A stretch of 64,000 nucleotides of DNA. Origin: Woeseiaceae bacterium (lineage in GTDB: Bacteria > Pseudomonadota > Gammaproteobacteria > Steroidobacterales > Woeseiaceae). How positions within the stretch are numbered: the first letter of the stretch is position 1; every line of letters starts with the position of its first letter. The notes beneath the pieces were generated by a model, which worked only from the letters and a program-made list of their open reading frames with translations, was not told where the DNA came from and made no database searches. Of the stretch, positions 39,547-49,119 are shown in pieces. The stretch lies in contig JABDOQ010000104.1 of assembly GCA_013043165.1 (NCBI GenBank), positions 62,001 to 126,000 on the forward strand, written 5' to 3'. The position numbers and the translations under genes are program-made.

Positions 39547-39966
39547 TTACCAGTGCCCGACGCTGGGCATCGAGGCCCATGGTTTTTTTGGTGGCAGGGC
39601 ATCTCCTTTTTGCAGCAGCTCGATCGAGATGTTGTCGGGCGAGCGAACGAACGCCATGTGGCCGTCGCGTGGTGGCCGGTTAATGGTCACGCCCGCGTCC
39701 ATGAGTTTTTGGCAAAGCGCATAAATATCGTCGACCCGATAGGCCAGGTGACCGAAATTGCGGCCTTCATCGTATTCCTCGGGGTCCCAGTTATGGGTCA
39801 GTTCGACCTGAGCTTCCTCGTCACCGGGCGCGGCGAGAAAAATCAGCGTGAATCGTCCCTTTTCGCTGTCGTGGCGTCTGAGCTCGGTAAGCCCGAGCTT
39901 GTTGCAGTAAAAGTCCAGCGACTTTTCGACATCGGTAACACGCAGCATGGTGTGCAGGTATTTCAT
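39547..39966 (-). CDS. gloA: Lactoylglutathione lyase (glyoxalase I)
   Basis: MKYLHTMLRVTDVEKSLDFYCNKLGL...ELTHNWDPEEYDEGRNFGHLAYRVDDIY. Confidence 0.95.
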   Translation of the reverse strand: MKYLHTMLRVTDVEKSLDFYCNKLGLTELRRHDSEKGRFTLIFLAAPGDEEAQVELTHNWDPEEYDEGRNFGHLAYRVDDIYALCQKLMDAGVTINRPPRDGHMAFVRSPDNISIELLQKGDALPPKKPWASMPSVGHW

Positions 39967-40029
39967 GATCTTGCTCCGAGTAAATCTTGACTCCACAATG
40001 GTGGTTGATCACAGCGCTGCAGGCAATAC

Positions 40030-40719
40030 TTGAAAGATATTCGCACCATAACCCTGGATCTGGACGATACGCTCTGGGAAATTCACCCGGTCATCAAGCG
40101 TGCCGAAGAGCGTCTGCACGCCTGGATAGACCAGCACTATCCGCGCATCACGGAAATGTTCGGGCCCGATGACCTGCGGATACTGCGAGCGGAGATCCTC
40201 GAGGAGTACAAAGAGCACACGCACGACCTGACATACGTACGTCGTATGGTGTTGACGCGACTGGGCGAGGCCGCGGGTTATGGCGACAGCTATGTCGATG
40301 ATGCGTTCGCTGTATTCAGTGAGGCCCGCAATGATGTCTCGCTGTTTCCGGAAGCGCGGCCGGCGCTCATTTCGCTACGCGAGCGCTTCAGGTTGGTTGC
40401 CGTTACAAATGGCAACGCAGACCTCGAGAAGATCGGAATAGGCGAATTGTTCGACGGCGTAGTTTCGGCCGAGATGGCTGGCGCGGCCAAGCCTGCGAGC
40501 GCAATATTCGACATGGCCGTGGCTGTGGGCGGCGCAAGCGCTGCTCAAACGCTGCACGTCGGCGATCACCCTTTGTACGATGTTCACGGCGCTCGCGACG
40601 CGGGTTTGAAAGCCGTCTGGGTAAATCGTAACGGAGACAAGTGGCCGGGTGAATATCACTCGCCGGATGCAGAAGTTCAAAACGTTGGTGAGCTTCATGA
40701 CCTCCTGGAACAGAGTTAG
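40030..40719 (+). CDS. HAD-family hydrolase (YigB-like)
   Basis: TITLDLDDTLWEI (DxDxT), VTNGNADLEKIGIGELFDGVVSAEMAGAAKPASAIF, HVGDHPLYDVHGARDAGLKAVWVNR; TTG start. Confidence 0.9.
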   Translation: MKDIRTITLDLDDTLWEIHPVIKRAEERLHAWIDQHYPRITEMFGPDDLRILRAEILEEYKEHTHDLTYVRRMVLTRLGEAAGYGDSYVDDAFAVFSEARNDVSLFPEARPALISLRERFRLVAVTNGNADLEKIGIGELFDGVVSAEMAGAAKPASAIFDMAVAVGGASAAQTLHVGDHPLYDVHGARDAGLKAVWVNRNGDKWPGEYHSPDAEVQNVGELHDLLEQS

Positions 40720-40721
40720 CC

Positions 40722-41648
40722 GTGTCCAGGACTGCCCACCCGATTATTCTGTATGTCCCCGGCCTGCTTCCCAAGCCCGAGCCGGCGGTTCATAAAGACG
40801 CGCTGCTGCGCTGCCTGCTGGCAGGCTTGCGCCGCGCCGACGAAACGGTTGCCGAAGCCGTGGCATCGACGAAGGGTGGTTTCGATATCGTCTCGTGGAC
40901 GTATGACTTTTATCGCGAGCATCGCGACATCAGCATCGACAGCGCCGCCATTGAAGACGTCATCCGTCAGACGGCCGCGAGCGAGCGCGACATAGCCGAG
41001 GCCGGTTCGTACGGGCGAAGACTTACGCGCTGGATTTACGAACTGGGCGACCGGCTGCCGTTCCTGATTCCTCATATTGCAAGCGAGCGAACGGAAATGC
41101 ACCTGCGCGATCTGCAGCGCTACACGCAGGATGACAACGGCATTGCAGAGCACACGCGACGCATGCTCAAGGTGCCGCTGCGTGCCGCGACAGAGGCGCA
41201 TCATCCGCTATTGCTGATCGGGCACAGCATGGGTTCGGTGATTGCTTATGACACCTTGTGGGAAATGTCACACAACGGCCGCGATCATGTCATCGTCGAT
41301 CTGTTGTTGACGATGGGCAGCCCGCTGGGTCAGCGCTACATTCAGAAACGCCTGAAAAGCAGTACATCCCGTGGCGAAAACCGCTATCCGCATAACATTC
41401 GTAACTGGAAAAACCTGTCGGCGGTCGGTGACCTGACGGCAATCGACCCGCGGCTCAGGAACGATTTTGGCGAGGTGCTCACACTCGGACTTGTCGAAAG
41501 CTTCGAGGACGTCGAGCTATACAATTATTTTCGACTCGACGGTGCACTCAACGTGCACGCGGAGTATGGCTACCTCGTCAATGAAACGACCGCGCGCACC
41601 GTGTCGTCCTGGTGGCGCGGCCATGATCCAGCAATATCTGGCGCCTAA
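40722..41648 (+). CDS. Putative alpha/beta-hydrolase-fold protein
   Basis: LLLIGHSMGSVIAYDTLWE (GHSMG nucleophile elbow). Confidence 0.65.
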   Translation: MSRTAHPIILYVPGLLPKPEPAVHKDALLRCLLAGLRRADETVAEAVASTKGGFDIVSWTYDFYREHRDISIDSAAIEDVIRQTAASERDIAEAGSYGRRLTRWIYELGDRLPFLIPHIASERTEMHLRDLQRYTQDDNGIAEHTRRMLKVPLRAATEAHHPLLLIGHSMGSVIAYDTLWEMSHNGRDHVIVDLLLTMGSPLGQRYIQKRLKSSTSRGENRYPHNIRNWKNLSAVGDLTAIDPRLRNDFGEVLTLGLVESFEDVELYNYFRLDGALNVHAEYGYLVNETTARTVSSWWRGHDPAISGA

Positions 41649-43111
41649 GTCGCTTCGAGATTAGGCTTGATGACAATGTCGATGCGACGGTTGCGCGCGC
41701 GACCGGCTTCGGTTTCATTGCTGGCGACGGGCCGCGTTTCTCCGTACCCCGTCGCGATCAGGCGATAGGTCGGGATACGCATCGCGTTGATCATGTACTG
41801 CTGCACCGACTCGGCCCGCGCCTGTGACAGCGTCTGGTTGAAATCATCGCCGCCGTGCGAGTCTGTGTGACCTTCAATCGTGATTTCGCTGCGCGGGAAA
41901 ACGTCGATGGCTTTTTCAACTTTTGCGAGAAGGTCGAAGTTCGCCGATTTTATCTGCGATGCGCCACTGTCGAAGCTCAGGCCGACGAGTCGCATGATGA
42001 TGCTGTTACCCTCGCGAAACACACGCGCTTCGTCTGAGGTGAACATCTTTTCGATCTGCTCGAACTGCTGCTTCACGCGGGCCTGTGCTTCGAGCCGCTG
42101 CACCAGCGCGGCCCTCTCGGCCGTCGCGCCGCCAAGGCGCTCATCCAGTGCGCTCAGCTCTTCTTCCATGTCGGCAATGCGAACTTCGTTCTCGGCTTTT
42201 TCCTGCTCGAGGCTCTGCAACCGATTGCGCTGGCCCTCGAAGTAAGCAACGAGTTCCCGGGTCAGCCTGTCCGGGCCATTTGCCATGTCGGGGACAGCAT
42301 CGGCAACGCCGGCGATCGCCTGCATCGGCTGTTCCCACTGCAGCACAAGCTGCTCCGGCGTCAGCTTCTTGTCGCGCACCCGCCGTACAACCTCGGAAAG
42401 GTAGATCGCGTGCTTGGCCTCGTAATTGGCCTGCTGCGCCAGGCTGCGAGGCAGATCGGTGTCATAACGGTTTTCGCTCAGCTCGCGTTCGGCATCCGCG
42501 AGCAGCTGCTTCGCTTTGCCCAGCGTGATCGGCGCGTAGCGCCCCACGCGAGCCCGGTCGGCGTCCGCCAGCAGACGACGTGTTTCGCTGAGATACTGCG
42601 CTTTAATTGCAACGAGTTCGGCGTCGCGATACAGACTCGTCGCCTCGATGTCGCGACGTTTCGAACCTTTCAGGTCACCCCGTTCCAGCAAGCGGATGGC
42701 GTCGGCGAACTTGCGCTGTGCTTCCTGCCAGATTTCGGCGGACAATTCCGGCGCCTTTGCGTTTGCGGCATCCTGGCGGCTTTTCATGACCTGGGCCAAA
42801 GCGGTTTTTGCGAGCTGCGCTTTGTCCGCCGCTGTCCTGAAATGGGTGGTGGCGTCGGCGGCATTCGAGCGAACGAATTCGATATTGCGCCCACGTTCAA
42901 GAGCGGACTCCGCGTCGCGATACTCCTTGAGACCCTGTTCGTAGCTCCTCGGAGCGAGTAGCTCGGCATTGGCGGCGTCCGCTGCCGCTTTGGCGGCATC
43001 GGCGTCCTTGAAAAATGTGTTGCGGAGCTCGTTTTGTGCAAAGCCGTTCGCGGCTGAAAACAGCAGCAGGCTCAAGGCGACGAGTTTTACGAAATCGACT
43101 TTCGCGACCAT
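41645..43111 (-). CDS. OmpA-family protein with N-terminal DUF4398-like region and coiled coil
   Basis: Signal peptide; C-terminal ITIEGHTDSHGGDDFNQTLSQARAESVQQYMI...ETRPVASNETEAGRARNRRIDIVI. Confidence 0.92.
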   Translation of the reverse strand: MVAKVDFVKLVALSLLLFSAANGFAQNELRNTFFKDADAAKAAADAANAELLAPRSYEQGLKEYRDAESALERGRNIEFVRSNAADATTHFRTAADKAQLAKTALAQVMKSRQDAANAKAPELSAEIWQEAQRKFADAIRLLERGDLKGSKRRDIEATSLYRDAELVAIKAQYLSETRRLLADADRARVGRYAPITLGKAKQLLADAERELSENRYDTDLPRSLAQQANYEAKHAIYLSEVVRRVRDKKLTPEQLVLQWEQPMQAIAGVADAVPDMANGPDRLTRELVAYFEGQRNRLQSLEQEKAENEVRIADMEEELSALDERLGGATAERAALVQRLEAQARVKQQFEQIEKMFTSDEARVFREGNSIIMRLVGLSFDSGASQIKSANFDLLAKVEKAIDVFPRSEITIEGHTDSHGGDDFNQTLSQARAESVQQYMINAMRIPTYRLIATGYGETRPVASNETEAGRARNRRIDIVIKPNLEAT

Positions 43112-43449
43112 TTGTTAAATCCTCACAATTTCTTACGATCCAGCCCTGCCCAAGCGGTGGCAGGTGCAGCGCGATATTACATATGGTGTGACAGTAAATC
43201 TGTGCCGCGTGTCCAAAATTCTTGCGAATTTTACGCGGTCTGGGCCAAAAAGCCCGAAAAATCGTGTGCTTATACGCGATTTCGTGCCTTGTTGGGGTCT
43301 GTTTGCCCGCCTCGCGCGAAAAACGGACCGCGCAGCATTTCCGGGTCCGAATGTGATTTGAGTCAACTTTTCGGTGATCGAGCCGCCTGAGACGGCAATT
43401 TGTGCTGTGGCTCACAGATCCCGTTGGCGGGCCCCGGTAGTCTTTAGCC

Positions 43450-43647
43450 ATGTCTGCAAAGTACTACACACAGTTCATTCTGACCGACACGCAGTATCGT
43501 GACGGCAACGAGTTCTGCGGCGTTGTAGAGCTTAATCACCCGATGGGGCATGACTCGGATGATCGCGACATCGAAGCCATTCTGGCCCGCAACTTTGACC
43601 TGCAGCAGAGCGCTGTAAGACTGGTCAGCTGGTCGAGACTGCACTAA
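43450..43647 (+). CDS. Small hypothetical protein (65 aa)
   Basis: ATG ORF followed by a strong terminator at 43681; no family recognised. Confidence 0.55.
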   Translation: MSAKYYTQFILTDTQYRDGNEFCGVVELNHPMGHDSDDRDIEAILARNFDLQQSAVRLVSWSRLH

Positions 43648-43680
43648 CACCTCTGGCGTTTAATGATTTCCCCCTGACTC

Positions 43681-43705
43681 TCCCGGCTTCGGCCGGGATT
43701 TTTTT
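43681..43705 (+). terminator. Rho-independent terminator
   Basis: TCCCGGC-TTCG-GCCGGGA-TTTTTTT (UUCG tetraloop). Confidence 0.93.
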
Positions 43706-43763
43706 GTTCGTATTTTGTGCGACAATGCGTGCCCCAAAACGCCACAGGCAATGCGCGCTTCGT

Positions 43764-44768
43764 ATGAGCAACAAAGACAAACAGTTCCAGGGCATCCCGA
43801 TCGTGAAAAGCGGCCAGAAGTACAAAACGGTAGCCGGCTTCGCGGCGATCAAAAACGGTATCAAGGAACGCCGCGACAATGAGCCGCTGATTCGTGGTGA
43901 CAAGCCAGGCTGGCTGCGTGCCAAAATGCCGTCGGGACCCGGCTATTCATCGACGCGAAAAATCGTTCACGAACACAGGCTCAGCACGGTCTGCGAAGAA
44001 TCGATGTGTCCGAATATCGGCGAATGCTGGAACGCCGGTACTGCGACAATCATGGTGCTCGGATCGGTTTGCACAAGAGCCTGCCGGTTTTGCGCTGTGG
44101 ACACGGGTAACCCGAAGGGCTGGCTTGATCCGGAAGAGCCTTCCAATTCAGCGCGTGCCGTAAAGCTGATGGGTCTCGAATATGTCGTGATCACTTCGGT
44201 CGATCGTGACGATCTCGTCGATGGCGGAGCCTCGCACTATGCGGAGTGCGTCCGCGAGATCAAGAAACTCAATCCGAACACGGCGGTCGAGGCCTTGACC
44301 CCGGATTTCAACGGCGTCAAGGAGCATGTCGAGCTGGTCGTGGACTCCGGTCTCGAGGTGTTTGCTCAAAATGTCGAAACGGTTCGTCGTCTGACTCAGC
44401 GGGTACGCGATCCGCGCGCCGGCTACGAGCAGACCATCGAAGTCCTGAGACACGCCAAGGCGCATCGCCCCTCGGTCCTGACCAAGACCAGTCTGATGCT
44501 TGGCCTCGGTGAACGTGACAATGAGATCCTGCAGACCATGCAGGATCTGCGTCGCGCGAACGTCGACATTCTCACGCTGGGCCAGTATTTGCGGCCCACG
44601 CCCAATCACCTGCCCGTTGAGCGCTACGTTACACCGCAGGAGTTCGAGGCGTATCGAAGCGAAGGCCTGGAAAAGGGATTCATCGAAGTCGTCGCCGGAC
44701 CTATGGTGCGCTCGAGCTATCGCGCCGAGCAGGTACTCCAAAAAAACAACGTCGGCATCGCGATCTGA
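43764..44768 (+). CDS. lipA: Lipoyl synthase
   Basis: [39 protein letters not shown] (both Cys clusters); ATG at 43764. Confidence 0.97.
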   Translation: MSNKDKQFQGIPIVKSGQKYKTVAGFAAIKNGIKERRDNEPLIRGDKPGWLRAKMPSGPGYSSTRKIVHEHRLSTVCEESMCPNIGECWNAGTATIMVLGSVCTRACRFCAVDTGNPKGWLDPEEPSNSARAVKLMGLEYVVITSVDRDDLVDGGASHYAECVREIKKLNPNTAVEALTPDFNGVKEHVELVVDSGLEVFAQNVETVRRLTQRVRDPRAGYEQTIEVLRHAKAHRPSVLTKTSLMLGLGERDNEILQTMQDLRRANVDILTLGQYLRPTPNHLPVERYVTPQEFEAYRSEGLEKGFIEVVAGPMVRSSYRAEQVLQKNNVGIAI

Positions 44769-44795
44769 CGGTCCCCGACAAGCTGCAGGATTCCA

Positions 44796-45815
44796 ATGAC
44801 CCAGTTTTTCGCTGAATACGGTTTATTTCTTCTAAAAGTCATTACGATTTTGGCCGCGGTCGTTGTCGTCATTGTAGTTGCAGCGTCGGCGGGGCGCCGG
44901 GCCAGTCACGAGGGCCTCGAAGTCGAGAACCTGAACAAGAAGTACAGGTCGCTCGCTGATGCATTGCTCGCTGCCGTATCGACGAAGAGCGACCGGAAAA
45001 AGACGGCCAAAGCCCGGAAAAAAGAAGACAAGGCCGAAAGCAAGACTCGGTCAGAGAGGCCGCGCAGTTTTGTCATCGACTTCAAGGGTGATCTCAAGGC
45101 CAGCGCGGTCGCCTCTCTGCGAGAGGAGGTCAGCGCAATTCTCGACGTTGCAGCCGACCGGGACGAGGTTATCGTGCGGCTCGAGAATCACGGTGGCGTT
45201 GTCCATGAGCACGGTCTTGCTGCGTCGCAGCTCGCGAGAATTCGGGACCACGAGATTCCGCTGCTGGTGTGTGTCGACAAGGTTGCGGCGAGCGGGGGGT
45301 ACCTCATGGCCTGCGTTGCATCGAAAGTTTACGCTGCACCATTTGCCATCCTTGGCTCGATAGGCGTATTGGCGCAAATCCCGAACTTCAACCGAATGCT
45401 CGACAGTCACGGCGTCGATTTCGAGCAGGTCGCGGCGGGCAAATACAAGAGAACGGTAACGATGTTTGGCAAGAACACCGACGAAGATCGTGCCAAGTTG
45501 AAAGAAGAGCTCGAAGATGTGCACACGTTGTTCAAGGAAGCGGTCGCCAAATTTCGCCCGGGGCTGGATCTCGACAAGGTCGCCACAGGAGAGCACTGGT
45601 ACGGCACGAGGGCACTCGAATTCGGCCTGGCTGACGAGATCAGGACGAGCGACGAGTTGCTCAAGGAGCAGGCGTCGAACCGCGATTTGTACCTGGTGTC
45701 CTACAAGATCAAGCAGCCGCTGCAGAAACGCGTGTTAGCGAATATCGACAGCCTGCTTGAGAAAGCGGATGCAGCCGGCTGGCGTCGCCGGTTTGAATCA
45801 CGCCTGCCGCGTTAG
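44796..45815 (+). CDS. sohB: Inner-membrane S49-family peptidase SohB
   Basis: N-terminal TM, VIDFKGDLKASAVASLREEVSAIL, VDKVAASGGYLMACVASKVYAAPFAILGSIGVL. Confidence 0.93.
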   Translation: MTQFFAEYGLFLLKVITILAAVVVVIVVAASAGRRASHEGLEVENLNKKYRSLADALLAAVSTKSDRKKTAKARKKEDKAESKTRSERPRSFVIDFKGDLKASAVASLREEVSAILDVAADRDEVIVRLENHGGVVHEHGLAASQLARIRDHEIPLLVCVDKVAASGGYLMACVASKVYAAPFAILGSIGVLAQIPNFNRMLDSHGVDFEQVAAGKYKRTVTMFGKNTDEDRAKLKEELEDVHTLFKEAVAKFRPGLDLDKVATGEHWYGTRALEFGLADEIRTSDELLKEQASNRDLYLVSYKIKQPLQKRVLANIDSLLEKADAAGWRRRFESRLPR

Positions 45816-45916
45816 GCGAGAGGAACTGGTTCCTCGAATTTCGGTCCAAGCTTGTGCGGGTCTGCAGCGCGCCAAGGCGCTATAATCCCGCCATATCCCG
45901 AGGAGCTCCAATTCGC

Positions 45917-46726
45917 ATGCACAGACTCAAGTTACTGATCCCTTTTGTTTTTTCAGCACTTATCGTCGCCGCCTGCTCGACCTCGCCGACCGGCCGTAGC
46001 CAGATGATCTGGAAGTCAGATGCCGAACTCGAGGCCGAGAGCCAGCGGGCATTCAACCAGATGCGCGCCGCTTTGCCGCTGTCGACCGACCGTACGAAGA
46101 TCGATTTCGTCGCCTGCGTTGCCGAAGCCGTGGTCAGCGTGCTGGAACCGCCGCTGAGCGATATTGAATGGGAGCTGGCCGTTTTTGACAGCGAGTCCGT
46201 CAATGCGTTTGCGATGCCTGGCGGCAAGATCGGTGTTTTTACGGGCATCCTTGAAGTGACCGAGAACCAGGATCAGCTCGGAGCCGTGATAGGCCACGAA
46301 ATCGCCCACGTGACGGCGCGGCATTCCAATGAACGTGCTTCAAGAGCATCGCTAACCGGTGTGGGCATCAACGTCGCCGCGATTATTCTCGGCGGCGGAC
46401 ACAGCGGCGCAACCTACACCGCCCAGCAGGCATTGGGTGCCGGCGCGGCCCTCGGCATCTCCCTGCCGCACACTCGGGGCCAGGAGAGCGAGGCGGATAT
46501 CATTGGCCTCGAGTACATGGCCAAAGCCGGATTCGACCCGCGTGAATCGGTGAAGCTCTGGCAGCGAATGGATGCGACGACCGACAAGAAGCCCGCAGAA
46601 TTTATCTCAACGCACCCGGCCAGTGAAACGCGCATCGAGGCGCTGGTCTCGGAGTGGCCGAAAACGCTGCCGCTGTATAACAAGGCCAAAGAAGAAGGTC
46701 GAATCCCAAACTGCTCAAAAGAATAG
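45917..46726 (+). CDS. M48-family metalloprotease, lipoprotein
   Basis: Lipobox LIVAAC; VIGHEIAHVTARHSNER (HExxH), ESEADIIGLEYMAKAGFDPRESVKLWQRM. Confidence 0.95.
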   Translation: MHRLKLLIPFVFSALIVAACSTSPTGRSQMIWKSDAELEAESQRAFNQMRAALPLSTDRTKIDFVACVAEAVVSVLEPPLSDIEWELAVFDSESVNAFAMPGGKIGVFTGILEVTENQDQLGAVIGHEIAHVTARHSNERASRASLTGVGINVAAIILGGGHSGATYTAQQALGAGAALGISLPHTRGQESEADIIGLEYMAKAGFDPRESVKLWQRMDATTDKKPAEFISTHPASETRIEALVSEWPKTLPLYNKAKEEGRIPNCSKE

Positions 46727-46735
46727 AGACATAGT

Positions 46736-47857
46736 GTGCTGAAACGTCTTGCGCTCCTGTTGCCGCTTCTGGCTCTGGGCAGCTGCGCGACGCTGGATGA
46801 CTTCCTCGGCAGCTTGAAGAAAGGCCCGAGCGCAGCAGCGTTCAGGGACCGACCGATCGAAGAACCGATCGCCCCGAATACGTTCCAGCTGATCGACCCC
46901 GAGCAGTCGGTCGTTGGCGAGCCACAGGTCGTGTTCACACGAGCAGACGATACGTTGTCCGACCTGGCACGCGAATATGGCCTCGGCTACGACGAGATTG
47001 TGACGGCGAATCCCGGCATCGATCCCTGGATGCCCGGCGACAACACGCCGGTGTTGCTGCCGACGCAATACGTTTTGCCGAACGTGCCGAGAGCGGGCCT
47101 CGTCCTGAACATAGCGAGCAAGCGGCTGTTTTATTTTCCGCAGGCCGCCGACGGCGAGCCGCAGCAGGTGCTGACGTATCCGATTGGCATCGGACGCGTT
47201 GGCTGGGAAACACCGCTGGGCTCGACGAAGGTGGTAGCCAAGGCCAGAGATCCGCATTGGTGGGTCCCCTCATCCGTTCGGCGCGAGCATGCGGAGCTGG
47301 GTAATCCGTTGCCTGCCGTCGTGCCGCCGGGGCCAGACAACCCTCTTGGCAGTCGCGTTCTGAAACTCGAGATGCCGGGCTACCTGATTCATGGCACCAA
47401 TCAGCCCTATGGCGTCGGGATGCGAGTCAGCCACGGCTGCGTGCGCCTTTACCCCGAGAACATCGAGAATCTGTATGCGCTCGTGGACGTCGGAGAGGCC
47501 GTCATGATCATCAACGAGCCCTACCAGCTTGGTCAGCACAACGGCTTCCTTTACTTTGAATCTCATACGCCGCTCAAAGACGATGAAGTACCGGCGGAGA
47601 CGCGTTTGCAGGCCTTGTTCGATACGCATGCTGAGGTCTCAGGGCGGCCGCTGAACGTTCATCTGCAGGACCATGTCAAAGCGCTGGCCAATATAGCGTC
47701 GGGCGTGCCGGTTAGTATTGCGATGTACGATGCCAACGAATTTTTTGCCCGGGCCCGTGTTGTTCGCAACACGGTCGAAGCAGACCCGAATGCGCCGACG
47801 TTGATCGAAGTCCGTGAGATGATGGATGAAGTCGACGACGAAGAGGAATTGTTGTGA
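46736..47857 (+). CDS. L,D-transpeptidase (YkuD) with LysM-like N-terminal region
   Basis: IHGTNQPYGVGMRVSHGCVRLYPENIENLY catalytic motif; GTG start. Confidence 0.93.
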   Translation: MLKRLALLLPLLALGSCATLDDFLGSLKKGPSAAAFRDRPIEEPIAPNTFQLIDPEQSVVGEPQVVFTRADDTLSDLAREYGLGYDEIVTANPGIDPWMPGDNTPVLLPTQYVLPNVPRAGLVLNIASKRLFYFPQAADGEPQQVLTYPIGIGRVGWETPLGSTKVVAKARDPHWWVPSSVRREHAELGNPLPAVVPPGPDNPLGSRVLKLEMPGYLIHGTNQPYGVGMRVSHGCVRLYPENIENLYALVDVGEAVMIINEPYQLGQHNGFLYFESHTPLKDDEVPAETRLQALFDTHAEVSGRPLNVHLQDHVKALANIASGVPVSIAMYDANEFFARARVVRNTVEADPNAPTLIEVREMMDEVDDEEELL

Positions 47858-47994
47858 GCGAATGGCTGGACCTGATGCTTGACGAAATTGCGCGCAAGCG
47901 GCGCGAGGCCCGTGAAGCGGACGATGAGCTCAAGCGGCGCGAACAGCCAGCAAAAGGAAAGCCAGCCGCGCCCGCGTCAGGTCAGTCGAAGTAG
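47854..47994 (+). CDS. Small 46-aa charged protein, not in supplied ORF track
   Basis: GTG start overlaps the L,D-transpeptidase stop (GTGA): MSEWLDLMLDEIARKRREAREADDELKRREQPAKGKPAAPASGQSK*. Confidence 0.65.
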   Translation: MSEWLDLMLDEIARKRREAREADDELKRREQPAKGKPAAPASGQSK

Positions 47995-49037
47995 CACATG
48001 AACTCTTCAGGTATGTTGCCGGCGGTCTGAGGTCGCTCGCTCGTCGCGACAATTGGCCGGGAGTTGTAGGTGTTCCAGAAAAGGTAGTTCTCGCCCGCAT
48101 AGTCTTCCGCCGCCAGGTCATGCAGCAAAGCCGCCATCGCCTTGCCCGTATACGTGGTCTCCAGCGCAAGTCCGAGCTTGTCGTGCGCGACTGAAACCGC
48201 TTCAGCCGTGATCGCGTCAGCCACCGCGTAACCACCGGCAAAGAACTCATCACGCCAGCGTAGCTTTGTGCAATCGGCCGAATTCGTCGGGATCGAGGCG
48301 TCCAGTCTGTTCAGCAGCAGCGCCGTTTTCCGCAGCAGTCGCTCGAAACTTGCCGGGTTCGTGATGTGCCGGTCCACGACGCGGACGGCGTGTATCTCTG
48401 TGGGTAGCCCGGCCAAGGTCAGGCCGAGCAACAGCCCGACGGCGCTGCCCATTGTGCCACTGGCGACGTAGATGCGATGTGGTTTGGCAACGTCGCCGGC
48501 TGCAATCTGCGCGGCGAGCTCGAGCCCGGCATTGACGAAACCGACTGCTCCGAGCCAGCAGGACCCACCGAGGGGCACGACCCAGGACTGGCGGCCCTGC
48601 AGGTAGCGACGAAAGGTCGCGAGACGTTCCGCGCTGCCGGGATAACGAACGATTTCCGTTCCGATGCGGCGATGCATGTTCAGCGTTCTCGGGATATTAG
48701 GCGTCTTTTTCTGGTCGGCAAGAATGCAGGTGCATTCAAAGCCCAGCTGCACCGCAAACAAGGCGGTCGCGAGCGCATGGTTCGAGCCGACCGCGCCAAA
48801 CGTCGCGATTCGCTTCGCGCCTCGCTCCCTGGCTCGTTGTAGAGTGTATTCGAGTTTGCGCACCTTGTTGCCGCCATAGAGCGCGCTACTGACGTCGTCG
48901 TGTTTTATCGAGACCGTGCGTGGCCCTTGAGCTGTGTCGAAGAGCACCGTCGATACCGGTGTCGGCAAATCAGCAATTGTCAACTTCTGTAGCCGATCGG
49001 CTAGCAAAGGATATGCGGTGGCCAGGGAATCAGTCAT
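47982..49037 (-). CDS. D-cysteine desulfhydrase / ACC deaminase family PLP enzyme
   Basis: VSIKHDDVSSALYGGNKVRKLEYTLQRARERGAKRIATFGAVGSNHALATALFA; ...LGLALETTYTGKAMAALLHDL. Confidence 0.88.
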   Translation of the reverse strand: MTDSLATAYPLLADRLQKLTIADLPTPVSTVLFDTAQGPRTVSIKHDDVSSALYGGNKVRKLEYTLQRARERGAKRIATFGAVGSNHALATALFAVQLGFECTCILADQKKTPNIPRTLNMHRRIGTEIVRYPGSAERLATFRRYLQGRQSWVVPLGGSCWLGAVGFVNAGLELAAQIAAGDVAKPHRIYVASGTMGSAVGLLLGLTLAGLPTEIHAVRVVDRHITNPASFERLLRKTALLLNRLDASIPTNSADCTKLRWRDEFFAGGYAVADAITAEAVSVAHDKLGLALETTYTGKAMAALLHDLAAEDYAGENYLFWNTYNSRPIVATSERPQTAGNIPEEFMCYFD

Positions 49038-49119
49038 TAGCGCAGATTATCGAAGTGCACTGTGTATCGCGAATGCTTTAGAATGCAGGCACGCTTTTCT
49101 GACCCGGGCGGAGACAGGT

